Assembly (NCBI GenBank): GCA_014323675.1
Contig: JACONN010000002.1
Location: forward strand, 3,082,001 to 3,146,000
DNA: 64,000 nucleotides
Source: Hormoscilla sp. GM7CHS1pb
GTDB taxonomy: Bacteria > Cyanobacteriota > Cyanobacteriia > Cyanobacteriales > Desertifilaceae
Direction of reading: 5' to 3'
The translations under genes were made by a program, and so were the position numbers. The notes beneath the pieces are model-generated. The model was not told the origin of the DNA and did not search any database. It saw only the letters and a list, made by a program, of their open reading frames with translations. How positions within the stretch are numbered: the stretch's first letter is position 1; each line of letters begins with the position of its first letter. This document shows positions 37,872 to 47,418 of the stretch, one piece after another.

Positions 37872-39599
37872 TTAATATTTTCGTTCTTGGGGCTCAAACA
37901 TGGTCATAGTTACGGGTAGATAATCCAAGTCTATGCCTGCGGGGGAATAGTATGCCATTGTATGCTGTCCAAACTTGCTGTCGTCTCGCTGAGGATAGTC
38001 TTCACGGAAATGAGCCCCCCGACTTTCTTGTCGGTTGATAGCTGAGGTGAGGATCGTCTGTCCGACTATCATGATGCTGCGTAGTTCTAAGGCTTCGATG
38101 ATTTCGGTGTTCCAAAGACTACCTCGATCGTCTAAATAGATTTGGCTGAATTGCTGTTGCAATTCTTGCAGTTTGTTTAACCCCTCATTCATCAGTTCTT
38201 CGGTTCTAAAGACGCCACAATACTGACTCATGCAATCTTGAAAGGCTTGACAAACTTGGTTAATTCGATACTCCCCTTGCTGGTCTAATAAACCTTGAAT
38301 TTGGTTTCGGGCTTGTGTTAAATAGAATTGTTCGTCTACTTCGGGAAGCTTACGGTTTTGGACAAAATTTGCTATGGAAGCGCCGGTCCGTTTGCCGTAA
38401 ACGACACATTCTAGCAGAGAATTACTGCCCAGACGATTGGCACCATGTACGGAGACACAGGCTGATTCACCGGCGGCAAAGAAGGCATCCACTAGACTGC
38501 TATTGCTGCTGCGGACCCGACCGTCGGTATTGACGGGGATGCCCCCCATGGAGTAATGTGCTGTGGGACGCACGGGAATGGGTTGTTCTACGGCGTCTAC
38601 CCCTGCTAGTCGGTGGGCTTCTTCCCAGCAGAAGGGCACCCGTGACATGATTTTCTCCCGTCCCATGTGGCGCAAGTCCAGATAGACGAAGGGACCACCG
38701 GCATTGCCCTGGAGATCGATGCCGCGACCGGCCCGCAGTTCCCGGGCGATCGCCCGGGAGGTAATGTCTCGGGGGGCGAGTTCCATCCTGCTGGGGGCGT
38801 AGTTGGTCATGAACCGATCGCCTTGGGAGTTAATGAGATAGGCACCTTCTCCCCGGACAGCTTCAGAAATGAGCACTCCGACAGGATACAATCCCGTGGG
38901 ATGAAACTGGACAAATTCCATATCCTCTAGGGGTATGCCAGCAACTGCGGACATGGCCAGACCATCTCCAGTGGAGGCAAAGTCATTGGAAGTGGTATTG
39001 AAGACTCGGCCATAGCCCCCGGTGGCAAACATGACTGCTTTGGCCCGTACTACCTCTAGCTTGCCATCCAAAATGTGGTACATGACAATGCCTTTGGCCT
39101 GACCATCTTCTAAAATTAGGCGCATGACGTACCATTCTTCATAGACCTGGACTCCATTGCGCCGCAGGTTGTTAACCAGTTCGTGGAGTATGGCGTGGCC
39201 TGTTTTATCGGCGGCGTAGCAGGTGCGCTCGTGGGAATGACCGCCAAAGGGGCGTTGGGCTATTCTCCCATCTGGTAAGCGGGAGAATAAGACTCCCATA
39301 TGTTCCAGGTCGATGATGACATCGGGAGCTTCCCGCGTTAATATTTCTACGGCATCTTGGTCTGCTAGATAGTCGGAACCTTTGACCGTATCAAAGGCAT
39401 GGGCTTCCCAACTGTCATGAGAATCTACATTTTTGAGACTAGCGGCAATACCTCCCTGGGCCGCCACCGAGTGGGAACGAATGGGGTGGGTTTTGGCAAC
39501 TATGGCCACATTTAAGCTGGGATCGATGCGGGCAATTTCTACAGCGGCCCGACATCCAGCTAGTCCACCGCCGACGATAATCACATCATGTTGGAGCAT
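37872..39599 (-). CDS. sdhA: Succinate dehydrogenase/fumarate reductase flavoprotein subunit
   Basis: 575 aa. Oxidises succinate to fumarate and passes electrons to the quinone pool. FAD-binding GGGLAGCRAAVEIA at residues 9-22, the covalent-flavin type block HSVAAQGGIAAS, active-site motifs FGGHSHERTCYAADKTGHA and HYSMGGIPVNTDGRV, and the C-terminal SRGAHFREDYPQRDD. No sdhB is adjacent in this window, consistent with scattered sdh genes in cyanobacteria. Confidence 0.95.
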   Translation of the reverse strand: MLQHDVIIVGGGLAGCRAAVEIARIDPSLNVAIVAKTHPIRSHSVAAQGGIAASLKNVDSHDSWEAHAFDTVKGSDYLADQDAVEILTREAPDVIIDLEHMGVLFSRLPDGRIAQRPFGGHSHERTCYAADKTGHAILHELVNNLRRNGVQVYEEWYVMRLILEDGQAKGIVMYHILDGKLEVVRAKAVMFATGGYGRVFNTTSNDFASTGDGLAMSAVAGIPLEDMEFVQFHPTGLYPVGVLISEAVRGEGAYLINSQGDRFMTNYAPSRMELAPRDITSRAIARELRAGRGIDLQGNAGGPFVYLDLRHMGREKIMSRVPFCWEEAHRLAGVDAVEQPIPVRPTAHYSMGGIPVNTDGRVRSSNSSLVDAFFAAGESACVSVHGANRLGSNSLLECVVYGKRTGASIANFVQNRKLPEVDEQFYLTQARNQIQGLLDQQGEYRINQVCQAFQDCMSQYCGVFRTEELMNEGLNKLQELQQQFSQIYLDDRGSLWNTEIIEALELRSIMIVGQTILTSAINRQESRGAHFREDYPQRDDSKFGQHTMAYYSPAGIDLDYLPVTMTMFEPQERKY

Positions 39600-39649
39600 T
39601 TTGGGTTTGGTGTCTCCTGTTCTTTGTTGAGTCTATCCCGATTGCCAAA

Positions 39650-39679
39650 CAAATTCCCTGCCCACAGGCAGGGAATTTG
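39650..39679 (-). terminator. Terminator-like hairpin
   Basis: Stem AAATTCCCTGCC / GGCAGGGAATTT with a short loop, followed on the minus strand by GTTTGG. Lies between the 102-aa membrane gene and sdhA. Confidence 0.7.
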
Positions 39680-39705
39680 TTGAGATTTGAGACAGCAAAA
39701 CTCGA

Positions 39706-40014
39706 TTAGCTTGTAGCTTGGGCTGGTTTGCCTGTGGGCATGGTTTCACCAGCGGTTGCCGTTGCAGTTTCCTGTACGGGTATTAACTCGATGTGATTGA
39801 GTAAGGTGGTGACGAAGGCAAACAGCAAAAAGGGCAGAGACAATACCAGGATGACTCCTACGGCAGCTAATGCGTATGCAGGACGAGTGGTGCCCATCAA
39901 TGCCATTGCGGAGGCCAAGCTGATCATGATCACGATTAACCAGATGACAATTTGAGCGTAGATGTCCCCAAAGGTGAGGGTGCAGCGGAAATTATATTTG
40001 TTAAATTTTTCCAT
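39706..40014 (-). CDS. Small membrane protein, unknown function
   Basis: 102 aa. Residues 18-45 (IYAQIVIWLIVIMISLASAM) and 48-75 (YALAAVGVILVLSLPFLLFA) are two transmembrane helices. The tail is Thr/Ala-rich (ETATATAGETMP). Separated from sdhA by a terminator-like hairpin, so probably its own transcript. Not recognised. Confidence 0.65.
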   Translation of the reverse strand: MEKFNKYNFRCTLTFGDIYAQIVIWLIVIMISLASAMALMGTTRPAYALAAVGVILVLSLPFLLFAFVTTLLNHIELIPVQETATATAGETMPTGKPAQATS

Positions 40015-40288
40015 GATCTTCCTCGCTATCTTTATTTTTCATGTTACAGCTCTGACTAGATTTGGAACGAGTTCTTAATTTTTCTTAAAATCTTGCAATA
40101 TAACTTTAAAATCAGTCTGCTGGTAGGTCCAAGTTGCGCGATCGCCCGGGGTATTAAGTAATGTTGTAGGTTGGGTTTCCGCACGAAACCCAACCAAGAG
40201 ATGTTGCTGGATCGAGGTATAATTGGCAGTAGACCCTGAGATTATGCTAGATTACAAGTAAGAGCAAACATCATCTGGAGTTAGAACA

Positions 40289-40745
40289 ATGCCATCTCCA
40301 TTTCCGGGTATGGACCCATATTTAGAACATCCTCAAGTATGGCCAGAATTACATCATCTGCTGATTAGTGAGATTTTTAGGTTGTTGTCTCCCCAACTGC
40401 GTCCTAAATATCGAGTCGCCCTAGAAGTGCGCGTGTATGAAATCAGTTTTTTGGCGATAATATTGACTCAGATTATCTGATTTTGGTGAGTAGAGATTCT
40501 CAGCGCAGCGTGTCCCCAGGCTGATTTATATGCCTTTAACTTACCAGAGGTGATTCCCCCATTTCCATTACCCTTGCAGTCAGGAGATGTGGAGCCAGTT
40601 ATAGATTTGCAGAGGTTGTTAAATGAGATATGACCTATCGGATTACACTATGGTAATAGATTACAGCAAAAACCCAGAACCACCGCTATCAGAGGTGAAT
40701 GCAGTTTGGGCGGACGCTTGGTTGCGCGAGAAAGGACTGCGGTAG
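40289..40745 (+). pseudogene. DUF4058 pseudogene with internal deletion
   Basis: Intact start (MPSPFPGMDPYLEHPQVWPE to VALEVRVYEI) with the same GGAGTTAGAACA leader as the 8.4-kb gene. About 110 codons are then missing; in another frame it resumes near SDYLILVSRDSQR, ADLYAFNLPEVIPPFPLPLQ and GDVEPVIDLQRLLNEI, with further shifts to EKGLR and a stop at 40745. Confidence 0.88.
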
Positions 40746-40788
40746 TTAATGGCGAATGGCGAAAAAATGTAATCGCAAGAGTAAGATT

Positions 40789-42378
40789 ATGCTAACCAGG
40801 TTAAAAGTTTCAGGTTTTAAGAACCTCGTCGATGTTGATGTCCGTTTTGGACCATTCACCTGTGTAGCGGGGGCAAATGGGGTGGGAAAATCTAATCTGT
40901 TTGATGCTATTAGGTTTTTGAGTGCCTTGGCCGATCGGCCTCTCATCGAAGCTGCTTTATCCGTGCGGGATGAAAGCGGTAAAACCGGTGATGTCCGAAG
41001 CTTGTTCCTCCGCGTCGGCGATCGATATGCTGAGCAAATGTCCTTTGAAGCAGAAATGATCGTGCCTTATGAGGGAGTAGACGATCTCGGACAAAAGGCA
41101 AAAGCTACTATTACCTTTCTCAGATACTCTGTTATCCTCGCCTACAAAGCAGATGAAAGTCTCCGGTCCCTAGGAACGCTGGAACTCTTGAAAGAAGAAT
41201 TAGTTCACATCAACATCAGTCAAGCTCCTAAGCACTTGCTGTTTCTTAACAACGTCAAAACCTGGTATAAGTCCGTAGTAAAAGGTCAACGGAGAGGAGC
41301 CCCTTTTATTTCCACCGAAGGTAAAGGGATAGATAGAGTCATTAAGCTCCATCAAGACGGTGGTAGCAGTGGCAGAGCTCTATCTAGGTCAGCAGTCAAT
41401 CTTCCCCGGACTGTACTTTCTGTAACGAATGCTGCCGAAAGTCCTACGGCGCTGCTAGCGCGGCGGGAAATGCAATCATGGCGTCTACTTCAGCTTGAAC
41501 CTTCATCTTTGCGTCACAGTAGCGAATTTATTGCTCCTACAAAATTAGGGACAGATGGATCTCATCTAGCTTCAACACTCTATCATCTAGCAGGTCATAC
41601 AAAAAATCACCAATCTGTAGGGCAATCTGATGAAGTAGAGGCAGCAGAAGCACGAGTTTATGCTCGAATTGCTAATCGTCTGGCAGAATTGATTGAGGAT
41701 GTAGATGAAGTATGGATTGACCGCGACGATCGCCGCGAACTCCTCACCTTGATGGTCACCGATCGAGACGGGACATCCCATCCGGCGCGGGCATTATCGG
41801 ATGGCACCATGCGATTTCTGGCATTAGCAGTGCTGGAACTCGATTCAGAAGCACAGGGTGTTTTGTGCTTAGAAGAACCGGAAAACGGCATTCATCCCGA
41901 ACGCATCCCGAAGATGATCGAACTACTTCAAGACATTGCAACTGATGTGGAAGAAGAGATTGGTTTTGACAATCCCCTTCGTCAAGTAATCGTCAACACT
42001 CACTCTCCAGCAGTTGTCAGTCAGGTTAGGGATGATAGCCTTTTGGTGGCTGAGTTGAAGGAAACGGTTAGTTCAAACCAGCGGTTTAAGCGGGTGTGTT
42101 TTAGCTGCTTGTCTGGTACTTGGCGAGTTAAAGCAGCCTCTGATTTTTCCGGAACGGTAGAAGGGCGATTTCAAGCCTCTGAAGAAGTGAGTGTTGTCCC
42201 TAAAGGTAAACTACTTGCTTATCTGAATCCAGTTGTGCCGCAAGCATCAGAATATGATGACAATGGAGAGGCAGCAAGCTACCAGCGATCGAAGGAAAGA
42301 TCGTCCAAGAAACGCCGAGTTGCGGACAGAGAAGACCTGCAACCGTACATTCCGGGTTTTCCTAGTGAATTGCTATGA
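40789..42378 (+). CDS. ABC-type AAA ATPase (RecF/OLD-like), candidate defence component
   Basis: 529 aa. Walker A GANGVGKSN follows MLTRLKVSGFKNLVDVDVRF. The ABC signature is LSDGTMRFLALAVLEL, Walker B GVLCLEEPENGIHPE with the D-loop, and the switch His is in VNTHSPAVV. Between Walker A and the signature (residues 60-330) is a long helical insertion. The C-terminal 90 residues are less conserved and contain SDFSGTVEG, encoded by a small repeat. The stop overlaps the next start by ATGA, so the two are co-translated. ATPase plus partner pairs like this are frequent in anti-phage systems; that role is inferred. Confidence 0.85.
   Translation: MLTRLKVSGFKNLVDVDVRFGPFTCVAGANGVGKSNLFDAIRFLSALADRPLIEAALSVRDESGKTGDVRSLFLRVGDRYAEQMSFEAEMIVPYEGVDDLGQKAKATITFLRYSVILAYKADESLRSLGTLELLKEELVHINISQAPKHLLFLNNVKTWYKSVVKGQRRGAPFISTEGKGIDRVIKLHQDGGSSGRALSRSAVNLPRTVLSVTNAAESPTALLARREMQSWRLLQLEPSSLRHSSEFIAPTKLGTDGSHLASTLYHLAGHTKNHQSVGQSDEVEAAEARVYARIANRLAELIEDVDEVWIDRDDRRELLTLMVTDRDGTSHPARALSDGTMRFLALAVLELDSEAQGVLCLEEPENGIHPERIPKMIELLQDIATDVEEEIGFDNPLRQVIVNTHSPAVVSQVRDDSLLVAELKETVSSNQRFKRVCFSCLSGTWRVKAASDFSGTVEGRFQASEEVSVVPKGKLLAYLNPVVPQASEYDDNGEAASYQRSKERSSKKRRVADREDLQPYIPGFPSELL
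42142..42160 (+). repeat. GATTTTTCCGGAACGG repeat in the ATPase gene
   Basis: In frame, encoding Asp-Phe-Ser-Gly-Thr-Val. Confidence 0.8.
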
Positions 42379-43022
42379 AAGAAGAACTTCGCTACACTTT
42401 ACTGTCTGATGGTAGTTCAGACAAAGCGTTACAATATGTTCTGACATGGTTATTGCGAGAACATATTGTTGTTAACTGTGCTATCCAGTCTGAATGGGCA
42501 GATTTAGGAAGGTTACCTAAACCGCCCAAAAAGTTGCCCGATCGCATCAAAAAGAGCCTTGAACTTTACCCTTGCGATCTATTATTCGTGCATAGAGATG
42601 CCGAAAAAGAACCGCGACAAAAGCGTGTGGATGAAATCAGAAAAGCGATAGAGTCAGATGAAAAATCACTGTCCGTCCCCGCAGTTTGTGTTATTCCGGT
42701 ACGGATGCAAGAAGCTTGGTTATTATTTGACGAAAAAGCAATCCGAAGAGCATCTGGTAATCCGGGCGGACGACAGGCATTAAAATTGCCAGACCTCGCT
42801 AAAGTTGAAGAACTATCCGATCCCAAAAACATTCTATACACAGTTTTGCGCCAAGCCAGCGAACTGGGACCCAAACGGCTGAAGAAATTCAATGTCAACG
42901 AAAAAGTTCATCGAGTAGCTGAACTGATTGATGATTTTACACCCCTGCTGGCTTTGTCTGCTTTTAGGGCCTTAGAAGTTGACATTGAACAGGCGATAGA
43001 AAAGTTCGGGTGGTCTAAGTGA
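42375..43022 (+). CDS. 215-aa ATPase partner, possible TOPRIM/DUF4276-like nuclease
   Basis: Overlaps the ATPase gene by four bases. N-terminal LRYTLLSDGSSDKALQYVLT resembles the first strand and acidic motif of TOPRIM/DUF4276 proteins, with DG in place of the usual EG. CDLLFVHRDAEKEPR supplies a second acidic cluster and VRMQEAWLLFDEKAIRRASG a third block. I recognise it as a widespread hypothetical paired with such ATPases, but the nuclease assignment is tentative. Confidence 0.7.
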   Translation: MKEELRYTLLSDGSSDKALQYVLTWLLREHIVVNCAIQSEWADLGRLPKPPKKLPDRIKKSLELYPCDLLFVHRDAEKEPRQKRVDEIRKAIESDEKSLSVPAVCVIPVRMQEAWLLFDEKAIRRASGNPGGRQALKLPDLAKVEELSDPKNILYTVLRQASELGPKRLKKFNVNEKVHRVAELIDDFTPLLALSAFRALEVDIEQAIEKFGWSK

Positions 43023-43259
43023 ATTTCCCGAGGAAAGGGATGGTGCTACCCGATCGCTCGTGGGAAAAGTCCAAATGCCTAGATTTCAACTTAATGGCGA
43101 TCGGTCAAAGTGCAAGATGTGAGTTTAAGGGCTCCACGGTGGCTTAACGGAAGGTTTGAGCGAATTTTATGCAATGAAAGATGCTGGACAGCGTAGCATT
43201 TTTTTCTATATGTGATATCATACTTTAAAACAACGGCGCGATCTGCGGTTACAAAAAAG
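43023..43259. other. Short intergenic region, no gene seen
   Basis: Sequence after the partner gene; GTGCAAGATGTGAGT at about 43109 resembles GATGCAAGATGTGAGT at 3209. No promoter can be named with confidence. Confidence 0.4.
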
Positions 43260-43712
43260 ATGATGAATCTCGATCTGTTATTTACCAGTGCTAACCTGTT
43301 CGTTTTACCCTTTTGGGCTTTAATTATCCTCCTTCCCAACTGGAACGTGACTCGGCGGATTATCGGTTCCCCTATTCCTTTTATGTTACTGGCAGCACTG
43401 TATCTTTACTTGCTTTCAGGTGCTATAGATCCAGAAACCGCTAAAGCCCTGTCCAACCCCAAATTAGCCGATCTTGCTAGCGCGTTTGGCAACCTGCAAG
43501 TCACAGCAGCAGGATGGGTTCATTTCCTCGTCATGGATCTATTTGTAGGACGCTGGATCTATTTAGAAGGACAGGGAACAGGAGTATGGACTGCGCACTC
43601 TTTGGTGTTGTGTGTATTTGTCGGCCCCCTGGGTTTGCTGTCTCATTTTATCACAGTTGGAGTCAGGCAACTTTTATCTACCAAAACATCTGAAGTGGTC
43701 TCGGAAACATAA
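43260..43712 (+). CDS. ABA4-like family protein (DUF4281)
   Basis: 150 aa, four transmembrane helices. Blocks: LFTSANLFVLPFWALIILLP, GWVHFLVMDLFVGRWIY and GPLGLLSHFITVG, matching the family of plant ABA4 (needed for neoxanthin formation). In cyanobacteria the role is unclear, possibly carotenoid-related. ATG 43260 or 43263 is the likely start; the longer frame to 43212 lacks a binding site. Confidence 0.85.
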   Translation: MMNLDLLFTSANLFVLPFWALIILLPNWNVTRRIIGSPIPFMLLAALYLYLLSGAIDPETAKALSNPKLADLASAFGNLQVTAAGWVHFLVMDLFVGRWIYLEGQGTGVWTAHSLVLCVFVGPLGLLSHFITVGVRQLLSTKTSEVVSET

Positions 43713-43883
43713 TAATACATCCGGTCGATCGCAAGTAAAATTGTGTAGGGGCCTCCGGGACTAATAATACTCGTAGGGTGGGCACCGCCCACCAACCAAG
43801 CGCGAGGGTACCTTTCCACCTTGCGCGTGGGATTTATAGAAGTATAATGAAAGAAGAAACAGAATTCATCTGGAGTTAGAACA

Positions 43884-43960
43884 ATGCCATCTCCATTTCC
43901 GGGTATGGACCCATATTTAGAGCATCCTCAATTATGGCCAGAAGTACATCACTGGCTCCT
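43884..43960 (+). pseudogene. DUF4058 5' fragment
   Basis: GGAGTTAGAACA leader plus MPSPFPGMDPYLEHPQLWPE and VHHWL, then unrelated sequence containing GCGCTCGTGCTTCGGGATGCGCT twice (44000-44047). Confidence 0.85.
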
Positions 43961-44159
43961 CTCCGCATGCTCTCCTCTCCGCACTCGCAAAGAGCGCTCG
44001 TGCTTCGGGATGCGCTGCTTAGGCGCTCGTGCTTCGGGATGCGCTTCACAGAAAACGGTGAACAGTTGCCAACGGGCGCAAGACCACACCCAATGAAGTT
44101 CGGAGTTAGAGCAGTTCTAGGGTACTGGCACCTACCGGTGCTTCACTGTTAAGGTTAAA

Positions 44160-44295
44160 ACCCCAATCGAGAGGTTTTCAACCCCAATCGAGAGGTTTTT
44201 GACCCCAATCGAGAGGTTTTTGACCCCAATCGAGAGGTTTTTGACCCCAATCGAGAGGTTTTTGACCCCAACCGAGAGGTTTTTGACCCCAGATT
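44160..44295. repeat. 21-bp tandem repeat, about six copies
   Basis: Unit CCCCAATCGAGAGGTTTTTGA. All frames are open on the minus strand (Gly-Val-Lys-Asn-Leu-Ser-Ile), but no start site or other coding evidence supports a gene. It is followed by a family B MITE relic (TAGTTGATAGCCGGGTGC, about 44312). Confidence 0.85.
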
Positions 44296-44440
44296 GTGTG
44301 CGCTCACTTGTAGTTGATAGCCGGGTGCCTCGACACGATGCATGTAATATAGCCCGCGCAGGTGGTCCCTGAGCGAAGTCGAAGAGAGCCGAAGGGCAGG
44401 CAATGTTGCGGAGTAGCCGGATCATGCACGGGTTCGGGCG

Positions 44441-44507
44441 GGGTGGCGATCGCCCCTTACACTATGCTACCACTCCCCGTGGTAGCATAGTGTAAGGGGC
44501 GATCGCG
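44441..44507. repeat. Long near-perfect palindrome with HIP1 at both ends
   Basis: GCGATCGCCCCTTACACTAT... and its inverse flank a 5-nt loop; arms are about 28 bp. It lies past the helicase gene stop and could form a very stable hairpin. Confidence 0.85.
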
Positions 44508-44565
44508 AGCAAACGGGAGACCAAACCCTAACCCCCGTGGTAGGACTCAGGGTATTTATTCTTCT

Positions 44566-47202
44566 TTAATCAACTTCCGGATCTGGAGCAGCATCAGAGA
44601 TTTGCAAGCTTCTAGCTATAGGAGGTCGAGCAAACTGTTCCAATAGTTTCTGACGTGCATACCCGAGAATATTTCTGACAATACCGGGATCTGACAGGAC
44701 AGCGTGGTATTGTGGCGTATCGTGTTCGCTACCTTTTTCTGCTTTCTTTAACCCCAGTACAGTTTTTACAGCATATCCAATCTGCTTCCAAGCCTCAGTT
44801 TTGATCTCCTTAACTTCTCCCTCAATGAAACTACCAGGACTGTTGAAACGTAGCTGACTGTACAGTTGACTCACTAACTTTTTGCGAATCTTATCAAAGT
44901 CCGTAACTTTTGGCAAATCTGCAAATGAATGGAAATTCGCCATGTATTGCTCGTAGCTAAAATTCATATTAGAACGCAGTGCTTCCTTTGTTGTGCTATC
45001 GATTGCCGAGTTTTCCAGAGTTTCAAACAGTGGAAGACTGTCAGGATTATGCACTTCATAGAACCAACGCAAATCCGTTATACTAGGATTTGTTTTCGGT
45101 CTTTCGTACTCAATCACATGCAGCTTGCGAAGCACTACCTTTTGGTTAAGTTCAGACTTGGCCCGATCGGGATTGTTCTGAACCAGGTTAATCCACTGCT
45201 TGCCAAGTTCTCTTTTCTTATTATTGCGACCGCACAAATTATCAATAATGTCATCTTCAGGAACTTGTTCATCCTTGAGTTGATGCTCGCCTACATGATA
45301 TGCTATGTCTAACTTATCCTCGGTTGTTAAGGTTCCTCGATCTGTTACTTCAGTTTCCGGATCTAGCTCCTTACCTTTTTCTATTAACTCTTCCAATGTA
45401 GTTATACCAGTCAACCACTCATCCATGTGTTCGCAGAAGTGGAGACCATCCTTTATACATCTAGTAGTAGCATAGTCCGGTGCATCTCCAGCCTTGGGAT
45501 AATCCCAAGCTCTGTGCATCCAGATCTTGATACTGTCCAGTTGTGCTGGAGGAACTCTGAGTGTTTCTTGGTATGACCGGATTTGCCGACCAATCAACCG
45601 CTGAATTACCTCAATGATTGATTCGGTTCTCTTGCCTAATCCGATTACTCCACAGAACGGGTTATTGATTCCCTCGCGGGCCATGCCAACAACAATGAGA
45701 AAGCGAGCGCAGTCTTTCGGAAGCTCCCAACCCTGCCCAGTCATTTTGAAGTTCTTGGTTTTCCAGCACTTTAGCCAGGGATGCTCTGTATCCAGTTTGT
45801 ACCCTGGGACTGGTTTGCCGTCCTCATCCACTCCAGCACTGAAAACCACCTTGACTCTAAAGCCTTGTTCTGGTGGATATTCATAGAGGTTACTTTCAAA
45901 AACATTATCATTTAGATGCTTTGCTAAGACCTCCGCGTCATGCTTGCTCCTCACAGCAATCATGGCGTGCATGGGGTAAATTAAATCAGGTATAACTTCA
46001 CTGGCATTTCTGTGCGATGCAGGTTTAGGAGTGATTTCTCCAGAAAACACCTTTTTACACAAGCGGTCAGCCTCAACCACATAAGACACAATTTTCTCAG
46101 CTACAGTTTTTGCTGGTTCGAGCTGCGTGTTATAGTCAGGTGTGTCCGGACTTCCCTCTATTTCATTACGCTGGCCACAAAAATGCTCTCGTGCATCAAC
46201 TTCATCCACATAGTCAACCATCTTTGATTCGATAATTGATGCTTCCGATGAAGACAGGTATTTAAGGTTTTGCTGGTACTCATAAGCTTCCTGCAAACCA
46301 CAGAGCGAAAACAGTACATAAGACGCTAAAACCTCACCTTTGGCATTGATTGGCGTGCTGGTCAGCCCAAAACAAAGGCTTCTGGTTGCTTGCTCTGCTA
46401 ACTGAGCCACCTGCTCTACAGCGTAATGGGGTTCATCGAAGAAGACAATGGCAAACTTGCCTAAAATATGCTCAATGTTATCGCGAGGAATACCATTCTT
46501 CCGTTCCCATACCTGTTGTAAACAGGCAACAACTATATTATATTGTTCAAGCCACCAATCATTTTCCAACTTATCACTGCTTTCTACTACTCCCACCTTT
46601 GGGGTAATCTTGCAGATTTCATAGTCAACCACATCCTTTTCCAGTTCATTCGCTAGTTGGTCCCGTAGAGATTGCTCTTTCACCAAGACTAAAATCCGAT
46701 CGACTCTGGGGTAAGCAACTCCTTTATCCCTTTTCAAAATTTGGTTGAGCGCAAAGCAAATTGCATGAATAGCCATTGTCTTACCTGCTCCAGTGATCCA
46801 CGCTAGCAGATAGACTACTCGGTTGATTTGCGACCAGGGACGTTGGAAGTGTTCTGCCTGAGTCAAAATTTTCATATAAGCCAGGAAATACTGAGCATAG
46901 CGGAAGTTGTTTGGATCGCGATCTTTGTCGTAGTATAACTCCTGCGACCAATACTTGTCGGGCTTTACCCCTTTCTGAAGATTTAGATCTTCGCACAGGA
47001 ACTGGTAGTTGCTGACTTCGTTCTTGCCTCCTTGCGATCGAGGCACGATATGGTCAACAACCAGCTTGGCTTCAGAGGCAGTTTTGTTTGTGTACCGGCA
47101 TCGCGGGTTATCGTCATACGATGCGCATAAATCTCGCCACTGTTGTTGTGACATCCAGGTTGGCTTGGATACTCCCACTTTTTCCTTTCCTAAGTTTTTC
47201 AC
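44566..47202 (-). CDS. HNH endonuclease / SF2 helicase fusion protein
   Basis: 878 aa from GTG 47202 (AGGAG eight bases upstream); TTG 47229 is the alternative. Residues 25-85 hold an HNH-type motif: NPRCRYTN, VVDHIVPRSQGGKNEVSNYQ, FLCEDLNLQKG. Residues 130-560 are a superfamily 2 helicase: Walker A ITGAGKTMAIHA, RILVLVKEQSLRDQL, DExH-like VFFDEPHYAV, motif III GLTSTPINAKG, and motif VI QRLIGRQIRS. The last 300 residues are helical and unassigned. The gene lies downstream of the intron-split coiled-coil gene on the same strand. Restriction or mobile-element maintenance are both possible. Confidence 0.82.
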   Translation of the reverse strand: MKNLGKEKVGVSKPTWMSQQQWRDLCASYDDNPRCRYTNKTASEAKLVVDHIVPRSQGGKNEVSNYQFLCEDLNLQKGVKPDKYWSQELYYDKDRDPNNFRYAQYFLAYMKILTQAEHFQRPWSQINRVVYLLAWITGAGKTMAIHAICFALNQILKRDKGVAYPRVDRILVLVKEQSLRDQLANELEKDVVDYEICKITPKVGVVESSDKLENDWWLEQYNIVVACLQQVWERKNGIPRDNIEHILGKFAIVFFDEPHYAVEQVAQLAEQATRSLCFGLTSTPINAKGEVLASYVLFSLCGLQEAYEYQQNLKYLSSSEASIIESKMVDYVDEVDAREHFCGQRNEIEGSPDTPDYNTQLEPAKTVAEKIVSYVVEADRLCKKVFSGEITPKPASHRNASEVIPDLIYPMHAMIAVRSKHDAEVLAKHLNDNVFESNLYEYPPEQGFRVKVVFSAGVDEDGKPVPGYKLDTEHPWLKCWKTKNFKMTGQGWELPKDCARFLIVVGMAREGINNPFCGVIGLGKRTESIIEVIQRLIGRQIRSYQETLRVPPAQLDSIKIWMHRAWDYPKAGDAPDYATTRCIKDGLHFCEHMDEWLTGITTLEELIEKGKELDPETEVTDRGTLTTEDKLDIAYHVGEHQLKDEQVPEDDIIDNLCGRNNKKRELGKQWINLVQNNPDRAKSELNQKVVLRKLHVIEYERPKTNPSITDLRWFYEVHNPDSLPLFETLENSAIDSTTKEALRSNMNFSYEQYMANFHSFADLPKVTDFDKIRKKLVSQLYSQLRFNSPGSFIEGEVKEIKTEAWKQIGYAVKTVLGLKKAEKGSEHDTPQYHAVLSDPGIVRNILGYARQKLLEQFARPPIARSLQISDAAPDPEVD

Positions 47203-47418
47203 TGGTATAACTCCTGGTAATTTCCTCAAGGTTTTCTCGAGACGTCGCTGCGTATTTGCCTGAGCTTCAGCTTGGTGCGAGCTAGTGACCTCTGGATGCT
47301 ACATTGACTCTCGCCTATTTGCACGGAACTCTACCCAAAAGGGTGATGGTCGCCAAGCGACCATTGGCAGTACCCCTGGTTCCCAAAGCCCCCAGAAGTA
47401 TGCGAACTCCTGTAACCA

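Noticed and set aside
44160..44295. Possible CRISPR array
   Set aside because: The 21-bp units are contiguous with no spacers, and no cas genes are present in the window.
44132..44425. Open frame with a heptapeptide repeat (GVKNLSI)
   Set aside because: It is only the translation of a 21-bp tandem repeat that is open in several frames; there is no ribosome-binding site and the ends run into MITE relics.
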